From Pseudomonadota bacterium (GTDB taxonomy: Bacteria > Pseudomonadota > Gammaproteobacteria > Halothiobacillales > Halothiobacillaceae), in the NCBI GenBank assembly GCA_021795795.1, contig JAJYPA010000234.1, positions 1 through 11,591 of the forward strand: a stretch of DNA of 11,591 bases. Reading direction: 5' to 3'. The translations under genes were made by a program, and so were the position numbers. The notes under the pieces are model-generated. The model was not told the DNA's origin. It worked only from the letters and a program-made list of their open reading frames with translations, and did not search any database. Below are positions 5,421 through 11,591 of the stretch, in pieces. Position 1 is the first letter of the stretch. Each line of letters begins with the position of its first letter.

Positions 5421-5623
5421 ATTTTGCAAAATACCCCATGAACGGCCGCAAACAGGGCAGAGCTACCCTAAACACCACCCAAGCCCATAACGTGCAGCGC
5501 AGCGCATTCTAGGCCCCTTCCTGAGCGTTTGTGAGAACAAAGCCCATGAATGGCCTCTGCTTTGCAAAACAAACCCCATGAATGGCACGCCCCCTGTTTT
5601 GAAAATTAACCCCATGAATGACC
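5421..5623 (+). repeat. Four degenerate iteron-like direct repeats (~27 bp)
   Basis: The copies are at 5421-5447, 5527-5555, 5560-5587 and 5596-5623. They share a T-rich start (TTTTGCAAAA or similar) and the core CCCCATGAATGGCC. Core variants are CCCCATGAACGGCC, GCCCATGAATGGCC, CCCCATGAATGGCA and CCCCATGAATGACC. Core-to-core distances are 108, 32 and 36 bases. A weaker GCCCATAACG (5483-5492) lies in the longest gap. Confidence 0.75.
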
Positions 5624-5739
5624 CTGTCAAGCCCCTGCCTCATGCGTCGTTATGGGGTGCTGGCGCCGGTCCCGTGACGCCCCACTGACTCACCGCCCCG
5701 TGGGGCACTCATGGGACACTCAGGGGCAAAAAACGGGAG

Positions 5740-5748
5740 TTATCCACA
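5740..5748 (+). promoter_or_regulatory. DnaA box TTATCCACA
   Basis: An exact match to the consensus 9-mer DnaA box. It lies 117 bases after the last iteron-like repeat and about 30 bases before the AT-rich stretch 5776-5806. One exact 9-mer alone could occur by chance; the setting makes it credible. Confidence 0.6.
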
Positions 5749-5836
5749 ATCAACGGGAAACAGCGCTAGTGCGTAAGATACTGTTTTATTGCTTATATTG
5801 TATTGCCGAGAGTTGCGGAGAATTGGCCTGCAGGCG

Positions 5837-5881
5837 CTTCCCAAGCTCATGGCGTGGGTTCGATTCCCATCACCCGCTCCA
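5837..5881 (+). other. attR: truncated 3' end of tRNA-Gly(CCC)
   Basis: The sequence has the right half of a tRNA-Gly: anticodon loop TTCCCAA with anticodon CCC, a variable region, a T arm (GTGGG TTCGATT CCCAT), acceptor strand CACCCGC, discriminator T and CCA. The matching 5' half is absent. GCGGGTG is not found at the expected distance, there is no D arm, and the left anticodon-stem strand does not pair with GCTCA. This is the expected footprint of tyrosine-recombinase integration into the 3' end of a tRNA gene. The intact tRNA should lie left of the window, near the integrase. Confidence 0.85.
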
Positions 5882-5889
5882 CAAAACCG

Positions 5890-5922
5890 GGGGTTAGGCT
5901 GAGAGCCTAGCCCCTTCGTTTT
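5890..5922 (+). terminator. Intrinsic terminator, native to the tRNA-Gly gene
   Basis: An 11-bp stem (GGGGTTAGGCT 5890-5900 with AGCCTAGCCCC 5904-5914, one G-T pair) with a GAG loop is followed by TTCGTTTT. It begins nine bases after the tRNA CCA, so it is probably the original tRNA terminator, separated from the intact gene by the element. On the minus strand the stem is followed by CGGTTTT, so it may also end the ubiD transcript. Confidence 0.8.
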
Positions 5923-6006
5923 GAGGGCTCAGGGCACCCGGCTTCCCATACATCAGTGATTGAGAATAACCCCATATGGGCATTTTAGGAACCCCGCAAC
6001 AACGGA

Positions 6007-7479
6007 TCAGAACAAAGGCCGTTCCAACGTCGCTAAAAGCGCATCCACACGCTGGCGCACCGCATCGGTCATGCGGATCGGACGACCCCATTCCCGAAGC
6101 GTTTCTCCGGGTAGTTTGTTGGTGGCGTCCATGCCCACCTTGCCGCCCAGTCCGGCAACCGGCGAGGCAAAATCGAGATAGTCAATGGGCGTGTTTTCTA
6201 TAAGCGTGATATCCCGCACCGGGTCCATGCGCGTGGTCATCGCCCAGATCACCTCCTCCCAGCGCCGCACATCGATATCATCGTCCACCACAATGATGAA
6301 TTTGGTGTACATGAATTGCCGCAGAAAACCCCAGATACCGAACATGATCCTTTTGGCGTGGCCGGGATACCCCTTGCGAAGGCTGACCACGGCCAGGCGG
6401 TAGGAACACCCCTCCGGCGGCAGATAAAAATCCGCTATTTCCGGGAACTGCTTTTGCAGCAAAGGCACGAAGACTTCGTTGAGGGCCGCACCGAGTACGG
6501 CGGGCTCATCCGGCGGGCGACCGGTGTAGGTGCTGTGATAAAGCGGGTTTTCGCGATGACTGATCACCTCAACGGTGAACACCGGAAAGCGCTGGGTCTC
6601 GTTATAGTAACCGGTGTGATCTCCAAAGGGGCCTTCCACCGCCATGTCATCCGGGTAGATATGCCCTTCCAGCACAATTTCCGCGCGCGCCGGCACCTGT
6701 AGCGGGACGCTTACCGCGTCGGCGAGTTCCGTCCGGCCGCCGCGCAACAGGCCGGCGAACTGATGCTCAGAAAGGGTGTCGGGAATGGGGATAACGGCTG
6801 CCAGGATGGTCGCCGGATCGGCCCCATAGGCTACGGCAACGGGGAACGGCGCGCCGGGATGGGCCTTCTGGAATTCGCGCAAATCCTGAGCGCCGCCGCG
6901 GTGCGCCAGCCAACGCATGATGACCCGGTTACGGCCGATGACCTGTTGCCGATAAATACCCATGTTGGCCCGTCGTTTGTGCGGACCCTTGGTGATGGTC
7001 AGCCCCCAGGTCATCAGCGGAGCGGCATCTTCCGGCCAGCAGGTTTGCACCGGCAGGGCGCCGAGATCGACCTCCGCCCCCCTCCGGATGATGTCCTGGC
7101 AAGGCGGACGGCTCAGAGTCGTCGGAGCCATGTAGAGGATTTTGCGCAGGGTAGGCAATTTTTCCCAAAGATCCCGCAGGCCGCGTGGCGGGTCCGGCTC
7201 CTTGAGATAAGTCAGCAATTGACCAATCTGCCGGAGGTCGGCGAGGGATTCGCCCCCCATCCCCAAGGCCACCCGTTGCGTCGTTCCGAAGAGGTTTCCC
7301 AACACCGGCATGTCGTGCCCAACGGGCTGAGTGAACAAAATGGCGGGACCCGCCGCGCGCAGCGTCCGATCGCAAATTTCCGTCATCTCCAGCTCGGGCG
7401 AGACAGGCCGGTCCAGGCGCCGCAATAAATCACGTTTTTCAAGATCGGCCACGAAGGCCCGCAGGTCACGATAGCTCAT
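6007..7479 (-). CDS. ubiD: UbiD-family 3-octaprenyl-4-hydroxybenzoate decarboxylase
   Basis: At 490 residues it has the usual UbiD length. UbiD is a prenylated-FMN-dependent decarboxylase that removes the carboxyl group of 4-hydroxy-3-polyprenylbenzoate in ubiquinone synthesis; its cofactor comes from UbiX, which is not in the window. It starts [16 protein letters not shown], like other UbiDs. The NMGIYRQQV segment (about 172-180) carries the conserved Arg177. [11 protein letters not shown] at 282-292 supplies the acidic catalytic residues Glu282 and Asp287 by family analogy. [13 protein letters not shown] is the usual C-terminal motif. The start at 7479 has no clear ribosome-binding site. 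It lies 24 bases after the PhnD-like gene and is probably co-transcribed with it. The call is secure by sequence; substrate specificity is inferred from family and from the nearby UbiH homologue. Confidence 0.95.
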   Translation of the reverse strand: MSYRDLRAFVADLEKRDLLRRLDRPVSPELEMTEICDRTLRAAGPAILFTQPVGHDMPVLGNLFGTTQRVALGMGGESLADLRQIGQLLTYLKEPDPPRGLRDLWEKLPTLRKILYMAPTTLSRPPCQDIIRRGAEVDLGALPVQTCWPEDAAPLMTWGLTITKGPHKRRANMGIYRQQVIGRNRVIMRWLAHRGGAQDLREFQKAHPGAPFPVAVAYGADPATILAAVIPIPDTLSEHQFAGLLRGGRTELADAVSVPLQVPARAEIVLEGHIYPDDMAVEGPFGDHTGYYNETQRFPVFTVEVISHRENPLYHSTYTGRPPDEPAVLGAALNEVFVPLLQKQFPEIADFYLPPEGCSYRLAVVSLRKGYPGHAKRIMFGIWGFLRQFMYTKFIIVVDDDIDVRRWEEVIWAMTTRMDPVRDITLIENTPIDYLDFASPVAGLGGKVGMDATNKLPGETLREWGRPIRMTDAVRQRVDALLATLERPLF

Positions 7480-7503
7480 GAGGACATTGTAACCGCAGGT
7501 GGA

Positions 7504-8376
7504 TTATCTTGTCCCGCTGTCAGGATCCTCACGCGCCACGATGAAAACACCATCCTCCATGGCCAAAGAAGAAGTCGCACGCAAATCAATGGCCTCATGG
7601 CCACTGATGTACTCGTCCGCAAGTGTGGTCAGGCAGGCGATCTCCTCTTCGGTGACCGGGACGAAACCTGAAAAGCCGATATCCCGCAACAATACCTGTC
7701 CACGCGCTTCCTCATTCATCTGACAAAGCACCTGGGTAAGCAGCGCCTGCTGCGGCAACAGTCGCGGCCCGATACAGAACGCGTGGAACGCGAAGGCATC
7801 GTCGGAACGGTCTATGATGCGCAGGCGGTCACGAATCAGACCGCTCGCCCCGGCATAGACTTCGTCAAACAAAAAACCGACATCGGCCTGCCCTTGCAGG
7901 ATGGCCTTGAGCACCCCCTGGTAACTGCCGGTAAAAACAAACTCCAACCGGGCCCGGTCAATGTCCGCCTTGTCCAGTAGAAACAACCCTACCATATGAA
8001 TCAGCGTGGCGGGGTGGGCGGAGGCGATGCGGATGCGCGGCGGAAAATCCGCGGCTTCCCGTATCGGGCCAGCCGCCGCAGTGCATAAGTATACCTCGTC
8101 AAAATGGTCGCGGGGTTTGGCGATGGGCACAAAACCCAGCTTTTGCACGTACTGCACCCAATCGAAAGGATTTGCGTACACCAAATCATAATGGTTGGCG
8201 AGCACCGCGGCACGACAGGTATCAAAACCATCATGCGGCTGAAAATGCATCGTTTGTCCAAGATGACGCTGTAAATAGGTATTCACCAAAAACCATCCCG
8301 GAAGATTTTTTCCGGAATAGTTGGGATCCACCGTAAAATTCAGCGTGGTTTCTACGGAGGCATCGGAAGGTAACAT
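7504..8376 (-). CDS. PhnD-like periplasmic-binding-fold protein without signal peptide
   Basis: A 290-residue protein of the phosphate/phosphite/phosphonate ABC-transporter substrate-binding type. Recognisable parts are FTVDPNYSGKNLPGWF, LANHYDLVYANPFDWVQ (about 65-80), RIRIASAHPATLIHM, LEFVFTGSYQGVLKAILQGQADVGFLFDE and the closing GFVPVTEEE. No signal peptide or lipobox is present; the N-terminus is MLPSDASVETT. No permease or ATPase gene is next to it, so a cytoplasmic ligand-sensing or chaperone role is possible. I chose ATG 8376 because GAGGG lies eight bases upstream; a TTG at 8391 would add five residues. It sits 11 bases after the SCP2-like gene and 24 before ubiD. The ligand is unknown; a quinone-pathway link is only suggested by position. 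Confidence 0.85.
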   Translation of the reverse strand: MLPSDASVETTLNFTVDPNYSGKNLPGWFLVNTYLQRHLGQTMHFQPHDGFDTCRAAVLANHYDLVYANPFDWVQYVQKLGFVPIAKPRDHFDEVYLCTAAAGPIREAADFPPRIRIASAHPATLIHMVGLFLLDKADIDRARLEFVFTGSYQGVLKAILQGQADVGFLFDEVYAGASGLIRDRLRIIDRSDDAFAFHAFCIGPRLLPQQALLTQVLCQMNEEARGQVLLRDIGFSGFVPVTEEEIACLTTLADEYISGHEAIDLRATSSLAMEDGVFIVAREDPDSGTR

Positions 8377-8387
8377 AGCGCAGGCCC

Positions 8388-8780
8388 TCAAATATCGAAA
8401 TCTACCGGAATCTCACCAAGAATATTGAGGTGGATATTGAAGGGCGTCATGTATTTCATGGCCGTCATCATAGACCCTTTGAATTTAAGCCGTCGCGTCA
8501 TCAACGCCGATTTTCCACTCATCTCTCCGGAGAGGATCTGTTTCCAGTGCTCCATCGTCGTCCACATGATGAAATCCCGGCGGCGCCCGTCCGAAGGACC
8601 CGCGTAAATGATCCTGCCCGCCTTGCAGAAAAGCATGACATGCGGGATCTCCGGGCGATCTTCAATGTAGTACTCCCAGGTCGCATTGAAGTTTTTGAGG
8701 TCTTTCTGGATCTCCGGATACGCGTCCCACTGTTTGCCCACCAGGCGAATCCACTCCGTACTCATAAATTTTGTCGTCAT
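8388..8780 (-). CDS. SCP2 sterol-binding-domain-like protein
   Basis: About 130 residues from ATG 8780, chosen because AGGGG lies eight bases upstream; an in-frame ATG at 8813 would add 11 residues and one at 8768 would remove four. The centre, WEYYIEDRPEIPHVMLFCKAGRIIYAGPSDGRRRDFIMWTT in pattern, then HWKQILSGEMSGKSALMTRRLKFKG and YMTPFNIHLNIL, matches the SCP2 lipid-binding fold: a beta-sheet, a W..IL.G...---AL...LKF.G helix pair and a C-terminal helix. Related proteins such as UbiJ and UbiT bind isoprenoid quinone intermediates. With ubiD two genes downstream, lipid or quinone-precursor binding is a fair inference. No membrane segment or signal peptide is seen. It is the first gene of the SCP2-PhnD-ubiD group. 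Confidence 0.7.
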   Translation of the reverse strand: MTTKFMSTEWIRLVGKQWDAYPEIQKDLKNFNATWEYYIEDRPEIPHVMLFCKAGRIIYAGPSDGRRRDFIMWTTMEHWKQILSGEMSGKSALMTRRLKFKGSMMTAMKYMTPFNIHLNILGEIPVDFDI

Positions 8781-8891
8781 GACCAGCGCCCCTATTCTCA
8801 TTGTTGCAGTCAATTCAATAAAGGTACGCAGATTATCATCGTTTAATTATATTTTTATGTAACAGCAATGATGATCTCTGTTCCCTCTTAT
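8781..8891 (-). promoter_or_regulatory. AT-rich upstream region, likely promoter of the SCP2-PhnD-ubiD group
   Basis: The 111-base gap between tcdA and the SCP2-like gene is strikingly AT-rich between 8831 and 8860. On the minus strand it contains TATAAT (8851-8846) and GATAAT (8836-8831). No good -35 box lies 16-18 bases upstream of either. A promoter is plausible because this is the only sizeable gap in the five-gene minus-strand set. The region could equally be read through from tcdA. Confidence 0.35.
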
Positions 8892-9638
8892 TTAGACAAC
8901 ATTGGGATTTTCGCCAGTCCTTAACAAATGTTGGAGAATAAGGCCGGACAATATCACACCGAAAAGTGCAGGCATGAAAGAAATGGTGCCATTGACCGTC
9001 TTCGCCCGCGCGCCCGAACCGGCCCCTTCCGCGGGAGGGGCCGTCGGGCGCGGCGACTCGTCGGAAAATACCGTTTGGAGGTCCAAGGAAGCGCCATTCT
9101 TGCGTAATAAGGCACGCAACTCACGGGCCAGTGGGCATTTTTCCGTTTGATTGAGGGTGGCGACCCGTACCCGGCGGGGGTCAAGGCGATTACCCGCGCC
9201 CATACTCGAAAAAACCGGTAGTCTCAGGCGTTGCGCCTGCTGGATCAGTATGGCCTTGCAGGCGATGGCATCGATGCAGTCCGCCACAATCTCGGCTCCG
9301 CTGTCCATCAGCAAAGCGGGCGCACTGTCGGCACTAATGAACACCTGATGCGTTTTGAGCACGCAATCGGGGTGGATGTCACGAATCCGCGCGGCCATCA
9401 CCTCGACCTTGGGTTGATCCAGGGTCGAGTGCAGCGCGACCAGTTGACGATTGAGGTTGGAGATGCTGACCACATCATGGTCGACGAGGGTGAGATGCCC
9501 TATCCCGGCGCGGGCGAGATTCTCCGCGACATAGCCCCCGACGCCACCGATCCCCGCAATCAGTACGTGACGGTCACGCAGGGCTTCGATGGCGGGCGCT
9601 CCCAGGAGGATCGCGGTGCGGGCAAAGGGGTGCGTCAT
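8892..9638 (-). CDS. tcdA: tRNA threonylcarbamoyladenosine dehydratase (TcdA, E1-like ThiF/MoeB family)
   Basis: A 248-residue E1-like adenylating enzyme. TcdA uses ATP to cyclise t6A37 of ANN-decoding tRNAs to ct6A. The N-terminus carries HVLIAGIGGVGGYVAENLARAG, with the nucleotide-binding GIGGVG at 29-34. LTLVDHDVVSISNLNRQ follows, with the E1-family Asp and the NxNRQ motif, then the KVEVMAARIRDIHP and ADCIDAIACKAILI helices. CPLARELRALLRK in the second half corresponds to the DPLA.KLR.RL segment of TcdA rather than to ThiF or MoeB. It is slightly shorter than E. coli TcdA (268). The C-terminal helix SFMPALFGVILSGLILQHLL matches the hydrophobic tail of the family. The start overlaps the tatD stop (ATGA), so the two are translationally coupled. 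Other E1-like paralogues are possible but fit less well. Confidence 0.88.
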   Translation of the reverse strand: MTHPFARTAILLGAPAIEALRDRHVLIAGIGGVGGYVAENLARAGIGHLTLVDHDVVSISNLNRQLVALHSTLDQPKVEVMAARIRDIHPDCVLKTHQVFISADSAPALLMDSGAEIVADCIDAIACKAILIQQAQRLRLPVFSSMGAGNRLDPRRVRVATLNQTEKCPLARELRALLRKNGASLDLQTVFSDESPRPTAPPAEGAGSGARAKTVNGTISFMPALFGVILSGLILQHLLRTGENPNVV

Positions 9639-10456
9639 TGCGGGATTCCCTGCAGAGAAAATAAGGAGCGGGCGTTTTGCGCGGTGATCCGCGCGACTTC
9701 TTGGACCGAAGTATGCCGCAACCGCGCGAGACTGGCGATGACCATCGTCAGATAGGCCGGCTCATTACGCGTGCCAAGGTGCGCATACGGGGGCTGCCAG
9801 GGGGCATCGGTTTCCATCAGAAGGGATTCCGCGGGCAACCGTTCCGCCGTCGCGCGCAGGCGCCGGGCGCGCGGGTGCGTCAGTGCGCCACCGAGTCCCA
9901 GCAGAAATCCCAGATCGATCAGGCGCTGCGCCTGCACCAGGCTGCCCGAAAAACTGTGGAGCACCCCACGCAGATCAGGAAAGCGTCGCAGGATGAGTAT
10001 CACTTCTTCTACACAACCCCGGGCGTGGAGAATCACAGGCAAACGCAACTGCCGCGCCATGGCGAGTTGGGTCGTGAAACAGGCGCGCTGGCGGAGCGCG
10101 TCGGGCGCGCCTGCACAAGTATCCAGTCCGATCTCCCCCAGAGCCACGGCATCGGTCAGACAGTTGGCCAACACATCTTCCCAGCCCGCTTCCCGATCCT
10201 CCAGGTACAGCGGGTGCACGCCAAAAGCCGGATTCAATTCCGGATAGCGCGCGCAGACTTCTCTGACGCGGAACCAATATGAAGGACTGTAGGCCGGAAC
10301 GATGATCGTGTGCACGCCCACCGCCGTCGCGCGACGCACGACGGCGTCGCGATCCACATCAAAGGCCGCGTCATCCAGATGGCAATGGCTATCCACCAGC
10401 CCACGCAAAGGAAGCGCCACCGCATCGTTCGCGGCATCGCGAGTGAGGGGTTCCAT
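9635..10456 (-). CDS. TatD-family metal-dependent hydrolase / DNase
   Basis: A 273-residue TIM-barrel amidohydrolase-fold nuclease, close to the family length of about 260. Metal-binding and signature motifs are all present: DSHCHLD at 22-28 (His24, His26), AFGVHP near 78-82, GEIGLD at 107-112 (Glu108), LPVILHARG with His143, GVLHSFSG with His166, and METDAPWQPP with Asp216. The protein starts about 15 residues before the first strand; the ATG at 10456 has only GGGG as a ribosome-binding site. It is the first gene of the minus-strand set and overlaps tcdA. TatD proteins act as 3'-5' exonucleases in DNA repair or as D-aminoacyl-type hydrolases. Which of tatD, ycfH or yjjV it corresponds to cannot be settled by eye. 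Confidence 0.92.
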   Translation of the reverse strand: MEPLTRDAANDAVALPLRGLVDSHCHLDDAAFDVDRDAVVRRATAVGVHTIIVPAYSPSYWFRVREVCARYPELNPAFGVHPLYLEDREAGWEDVLANCLTDAVALGEIGLDTCAGAPDALRQRACFTTQLAMARQLRLPVILHARGCVEEVILILRRFPDLRGVLHSFSGSLVQAQRLIDLGFLLGLGGALTHPRARRLRATAERLPAESLLMETDAPWQPPYAHLGTRNEPAYLTMVIASLARLRHTSVQEVARITAQNARSLFSLQGIPQ

Positions 10457-10484
10457 GCCCCGATCTTACAGCCGGGGAACCCCG
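10447..10484 (-). promoter_or_regulatory. Inverted repeat folding over the tatD start codon
   Basis: On the tatD strand GGGGTTCC (10483-10476) is exactly complementary to GGAACCCC (10454-10447). The second arm contains the G of the tatD ATG and the following codons. The 21-base loop holds the GGGG ribosome-binding site. The first arm can alternatively fold with itself as CCGGGG AA CCCCGG (10472-10485). This would allow two competing structures if transcription starts upstream of 10485; regulation is inferred. Confidence 0.35.
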
Positions 10485-10585
10485 GGGTAAACGGACATCC
10501 AGCGCCGCCACGATACCGCCGGGACTTGCTGTATGAGGTGTCTTGGTCTTAAATGGCCGGATATGGAGATTTCGCCGGAGAGATT

Positions 10586-11591
10586 ATGCGTACGCTGAGC
10601 GCCGACTTGGCCATTCTCGGAGATGGTCCGGTGGCGCGTAGTCTGGTCCTCGCCTTGGCGGACAGCCCGTTACACGTGGTTATGCTGGATACTTCACCGC
10701 TGGGTCAGTCCCGACCATCGCAGGCCGATCGTACCGTCGCGCTGGCGCTGGGCAGCCGCCGGTTGCTGTGTCGGTTAGGCTTGACCATGCCACTGACCGG
10801 TGCCGCCGCCATTCAGATCGTGCAGATCACCCAGCAAGGCATCAGCGGACAGGTACGTCTGGAGCACAGCCTGCTGAATGCGCCCGAGCGGCGACTGGGG
10901 GAAGTCGCCGGTCTGGAAACCTTGAATGAAGCACTCGCGCTGTCCCTGGCACGCTGCAGCCGGCTCCAGCAGGAGTCCCCCGGACCATTACAAACTCTGC
11001 AATGGTTTCCGGACCGGGTACAACTGGACTGGCCAGATCTGCGTGTCGAAACGGCACTGGTAGTGGTCGCCGATGGTGGCCACGGTGGCTTGGCGCGCCT
11101 CGCCGCCCTGCAACGCATGGGTTGGGACCATAACCGCCACGCCGTCATCGCCACAGTCACTCCACGACAACCCCTGCCCGGTGTCGCCTTCGAACACTTC
11201 CTGGAGAGCGGGCCATTGGCCTTCCTGCCTATCGGCAATCATCAATTCTCCATCGTCTGGAGCTTACGCCCGGGCGATGCCAGCCGAATATTGGACCACT
11301 CCGACGCGGCCTTCCTGGAGGCATTGAATCGCCAGCGGCCACCGCATTTGCCGCCGCTGACCTTGACGGGTCCACGTAGCGTCCACCCGCTGTTTTTTCA
11401 GCGGCTGTGGGCCGAACCGAACCAGCGCCTGGCGCTGGTGGGCAACGCCGCGCAGACCCTCCATCCGCTGGCGGGACAGGGTTACAATCTGGGACTGCGC
11501 GACGCCGTGACCCTTGCCGCCCTGCTGCGGGAGGCGGCGGCGCGCGGTAACGATCCCGGAGAGGCATCGCTGCTGCGCGATTACGCCCGCA
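10586..11591 (+). CDS. UbiH/UbiF/VisC-family FAD-dependent monooxygenase, 3' end outside window
   Basis: The frame is open from ATG 10586 to the window edge (335 codons seen, no stop). The family hydroxylates ubiquinone precursors on the aromatic ring. Visible parts are the N-terminal FAD-binding ADLAILGDGPVARSLVLAL; DRTVALALGSRRLL (about 48-61), the family's R..AL..GS...L motif; LNEAL near 125; VVADGGHGG, a DG-motif variant; and GNAAQTLHPLAGQGYNLGLRD, the diagnostic second FAD motif, near the visible end. GGAGAG three bases upstream supports ATG 10586; an in-frame ATG at 10553 would add 11 residues but has a poorly placed site. Divergent from tatD. UbiH versus another ring hydroxylase cannot be fixed by eye. 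Confidence 0.88.
   Translation, partial: MRTLSADLAILGDGPVARSLVLALADSPLHVVMLDTSPLGQSRPSQADRTVALALGSRRLLCRLGLTMPLTGAAAIQIVQITQQGISGQVRLEHSLLNAPERRLGEVAGLETLNEALALSLARCSRLQQESPGPLQTLQWFPDRVQLDWPDLRVETALVVVADGGHGGLARLAALQRMGWDHNRHAVIATVTPRQPLPGVAFEHFLESGPLAFLPIGNHQFSIVWSLRPGDASRILDHSDAAFLEALNRQRPPHLPPLTLTGPRSVHPLFFQRLWAEPNQRLALVGNAAQTLHPLAGQGYNLGLRDAVTLAALLREAAARGNDPGEASLLRDYAR

Larger units (their letters stand above)
5407..5836. other. Gene-free origin-like region between the last element gene and the attachment site
   Basis: About 430 bp with no credible gene on either strand. In order it holds four iteron-like repeats (5421-5623), a GCCCC/GGGGC inverted repeat near 5695-5706, short GGGxCACTCA direct repeats (5703-5723), a perfect DnaA box (5740-5748) and an AT-rich stretch (5776-5806) before the attachment site. 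Repeats, a DnaA box and an AT-rich segment within 400 bp are the standard parts of a theta-type plasmid origin. The parts are seen; the origin function is inferred. The repeats might instead be integrase arm sites, because the attachment site is near. Confidence 0.55.
1..5881. mobile_element. Right part of an integrated replicon-like element (integrative element or phage satellite)
   Basis: The segment holds a tyrosine recombinase end, a small HTH/AlpA-like protein, a TOPRIM primase, a RepA-like helicase, several small overlapping genes, an iteron/DnaA-box region, and a truncated tRNA-Gly 3' end at the right boundary. All genes face right, and most overlap their neighbour by 4 to 14 bases. 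This is typical of integrative elements with a plasmid-like replication module. To the right, gene direction and content switch at once to housekeeping genes. The left end lies outside the window, where an intact tRNA-Gly(CCC) is expected upstream of the recombinase. No relaxase, type IV secretion, capsid or partition genes are seen, so transfer would depend on a helper or on genes further left. Confidence 0.8.

Noticed and set aside
5421..5623. CRISPR array made of the four ~27-bp repeats
   Set aside because: Repeats are degenerate, the gaps are irregular (near zero to about 80 bases) and no cas gene is present.
5808..5881. A complete tRNA gene ending at the CCA
   Set aside because: The 5' acceptor strand, the D arm and the left anticodon strand are all missing, so only the 3' half is real.
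5652..5897. Open frame of 81 codons covering the end of the origin-like region and the tRNA fragment
   Set aside because: It runs through the DnaA box and the attachment site, has no ribosome-binding site and no protein-like composition.
6763..7428. Long plus-strand open frame of 221 codons opposite ubiD
   Set aside because: It is antisense to a fully conserved UbiD sequence; long antisense frames are expected in GC-rich genes.

Overview
The window joins two unlike regions. Positions 1 to about 5881 are the right-hand part of an integrated mobile element. Positions about 5882 to 11591 are ordinary chromosomal housekeeping genes of a Gram-negative, ubiquinone-using proteobacterium. The set ubiD, tcdA, tatD and a UbiH-type monooxygenase, with high-GC codon use, would fit Acidithiobacillus or a relative, but that assignment is an impression and not proven by the sequence.

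Element (1-5881): it opens inside the C-terminus of a tyrosine recombinase. This is coupled to a gene of unknown function and closed by a strong intrinsic terminator (918-948). After a repeat-rich intergenic region come tightly packed, mostly overlapping plus-strand genes: a small winged-HTH/AlpA-like protein, a second HTH-like protein, a 32-residue basic microprotein, a TOPRIM primase whose C-terminus is displaced into the -1 frame, a RepA-type (RSF1010-like) hexameric helicase with a 9-bp repeat array at its 3' end, a short protein resembling TubC N-terminal docking domains, a Cys-rich small protein, two further small proteins, and a GRPKG-motif protein resembling some phage terminase-small-subunit-like proteins. 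Downstream lies about 430 bp without a gene. It carries four degenerate iteron-like repeats, a perfect DnaA box and an AT-rich stretch, which together look like a plasmid-type replication origin. The element ends in a truncated 3' copy of tRNA-Gly(CCC), the expected right attachment site. The helicase, primase and origin-like DNA suggest the excised circle can replicate. No relaxase, capsid or partition gene is visible, so it could be a plasmid-like integrative element or a phage satellite.

Chromosome (5882-11591): the native tRNA-Gly terminator is followed by five minus-strand genes in transcription order tatD-tcdA, then an SCP2-like protein, a PhnD-like periplasmic-binding-fold protein without a signal peptide, and ubiD. 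A UbiH-type FAD monooxygenase is transcribed divergently from tatD and runs off the right edge. UbiD and the UbiH homologue are both in ubiquinone biosynthesis, so this is a quinone-related neighbourhood interrupted by tRNA-processing and nuclease genes.

The most interesting points are the frameshift in the primase at an A AAG GGC heptamer, the iteron/DnaA-box region next to the attachment site, the GCGTCA/TGACGC array inside the helicase gene, and the docking-domain-like small protein beside the replication genes.
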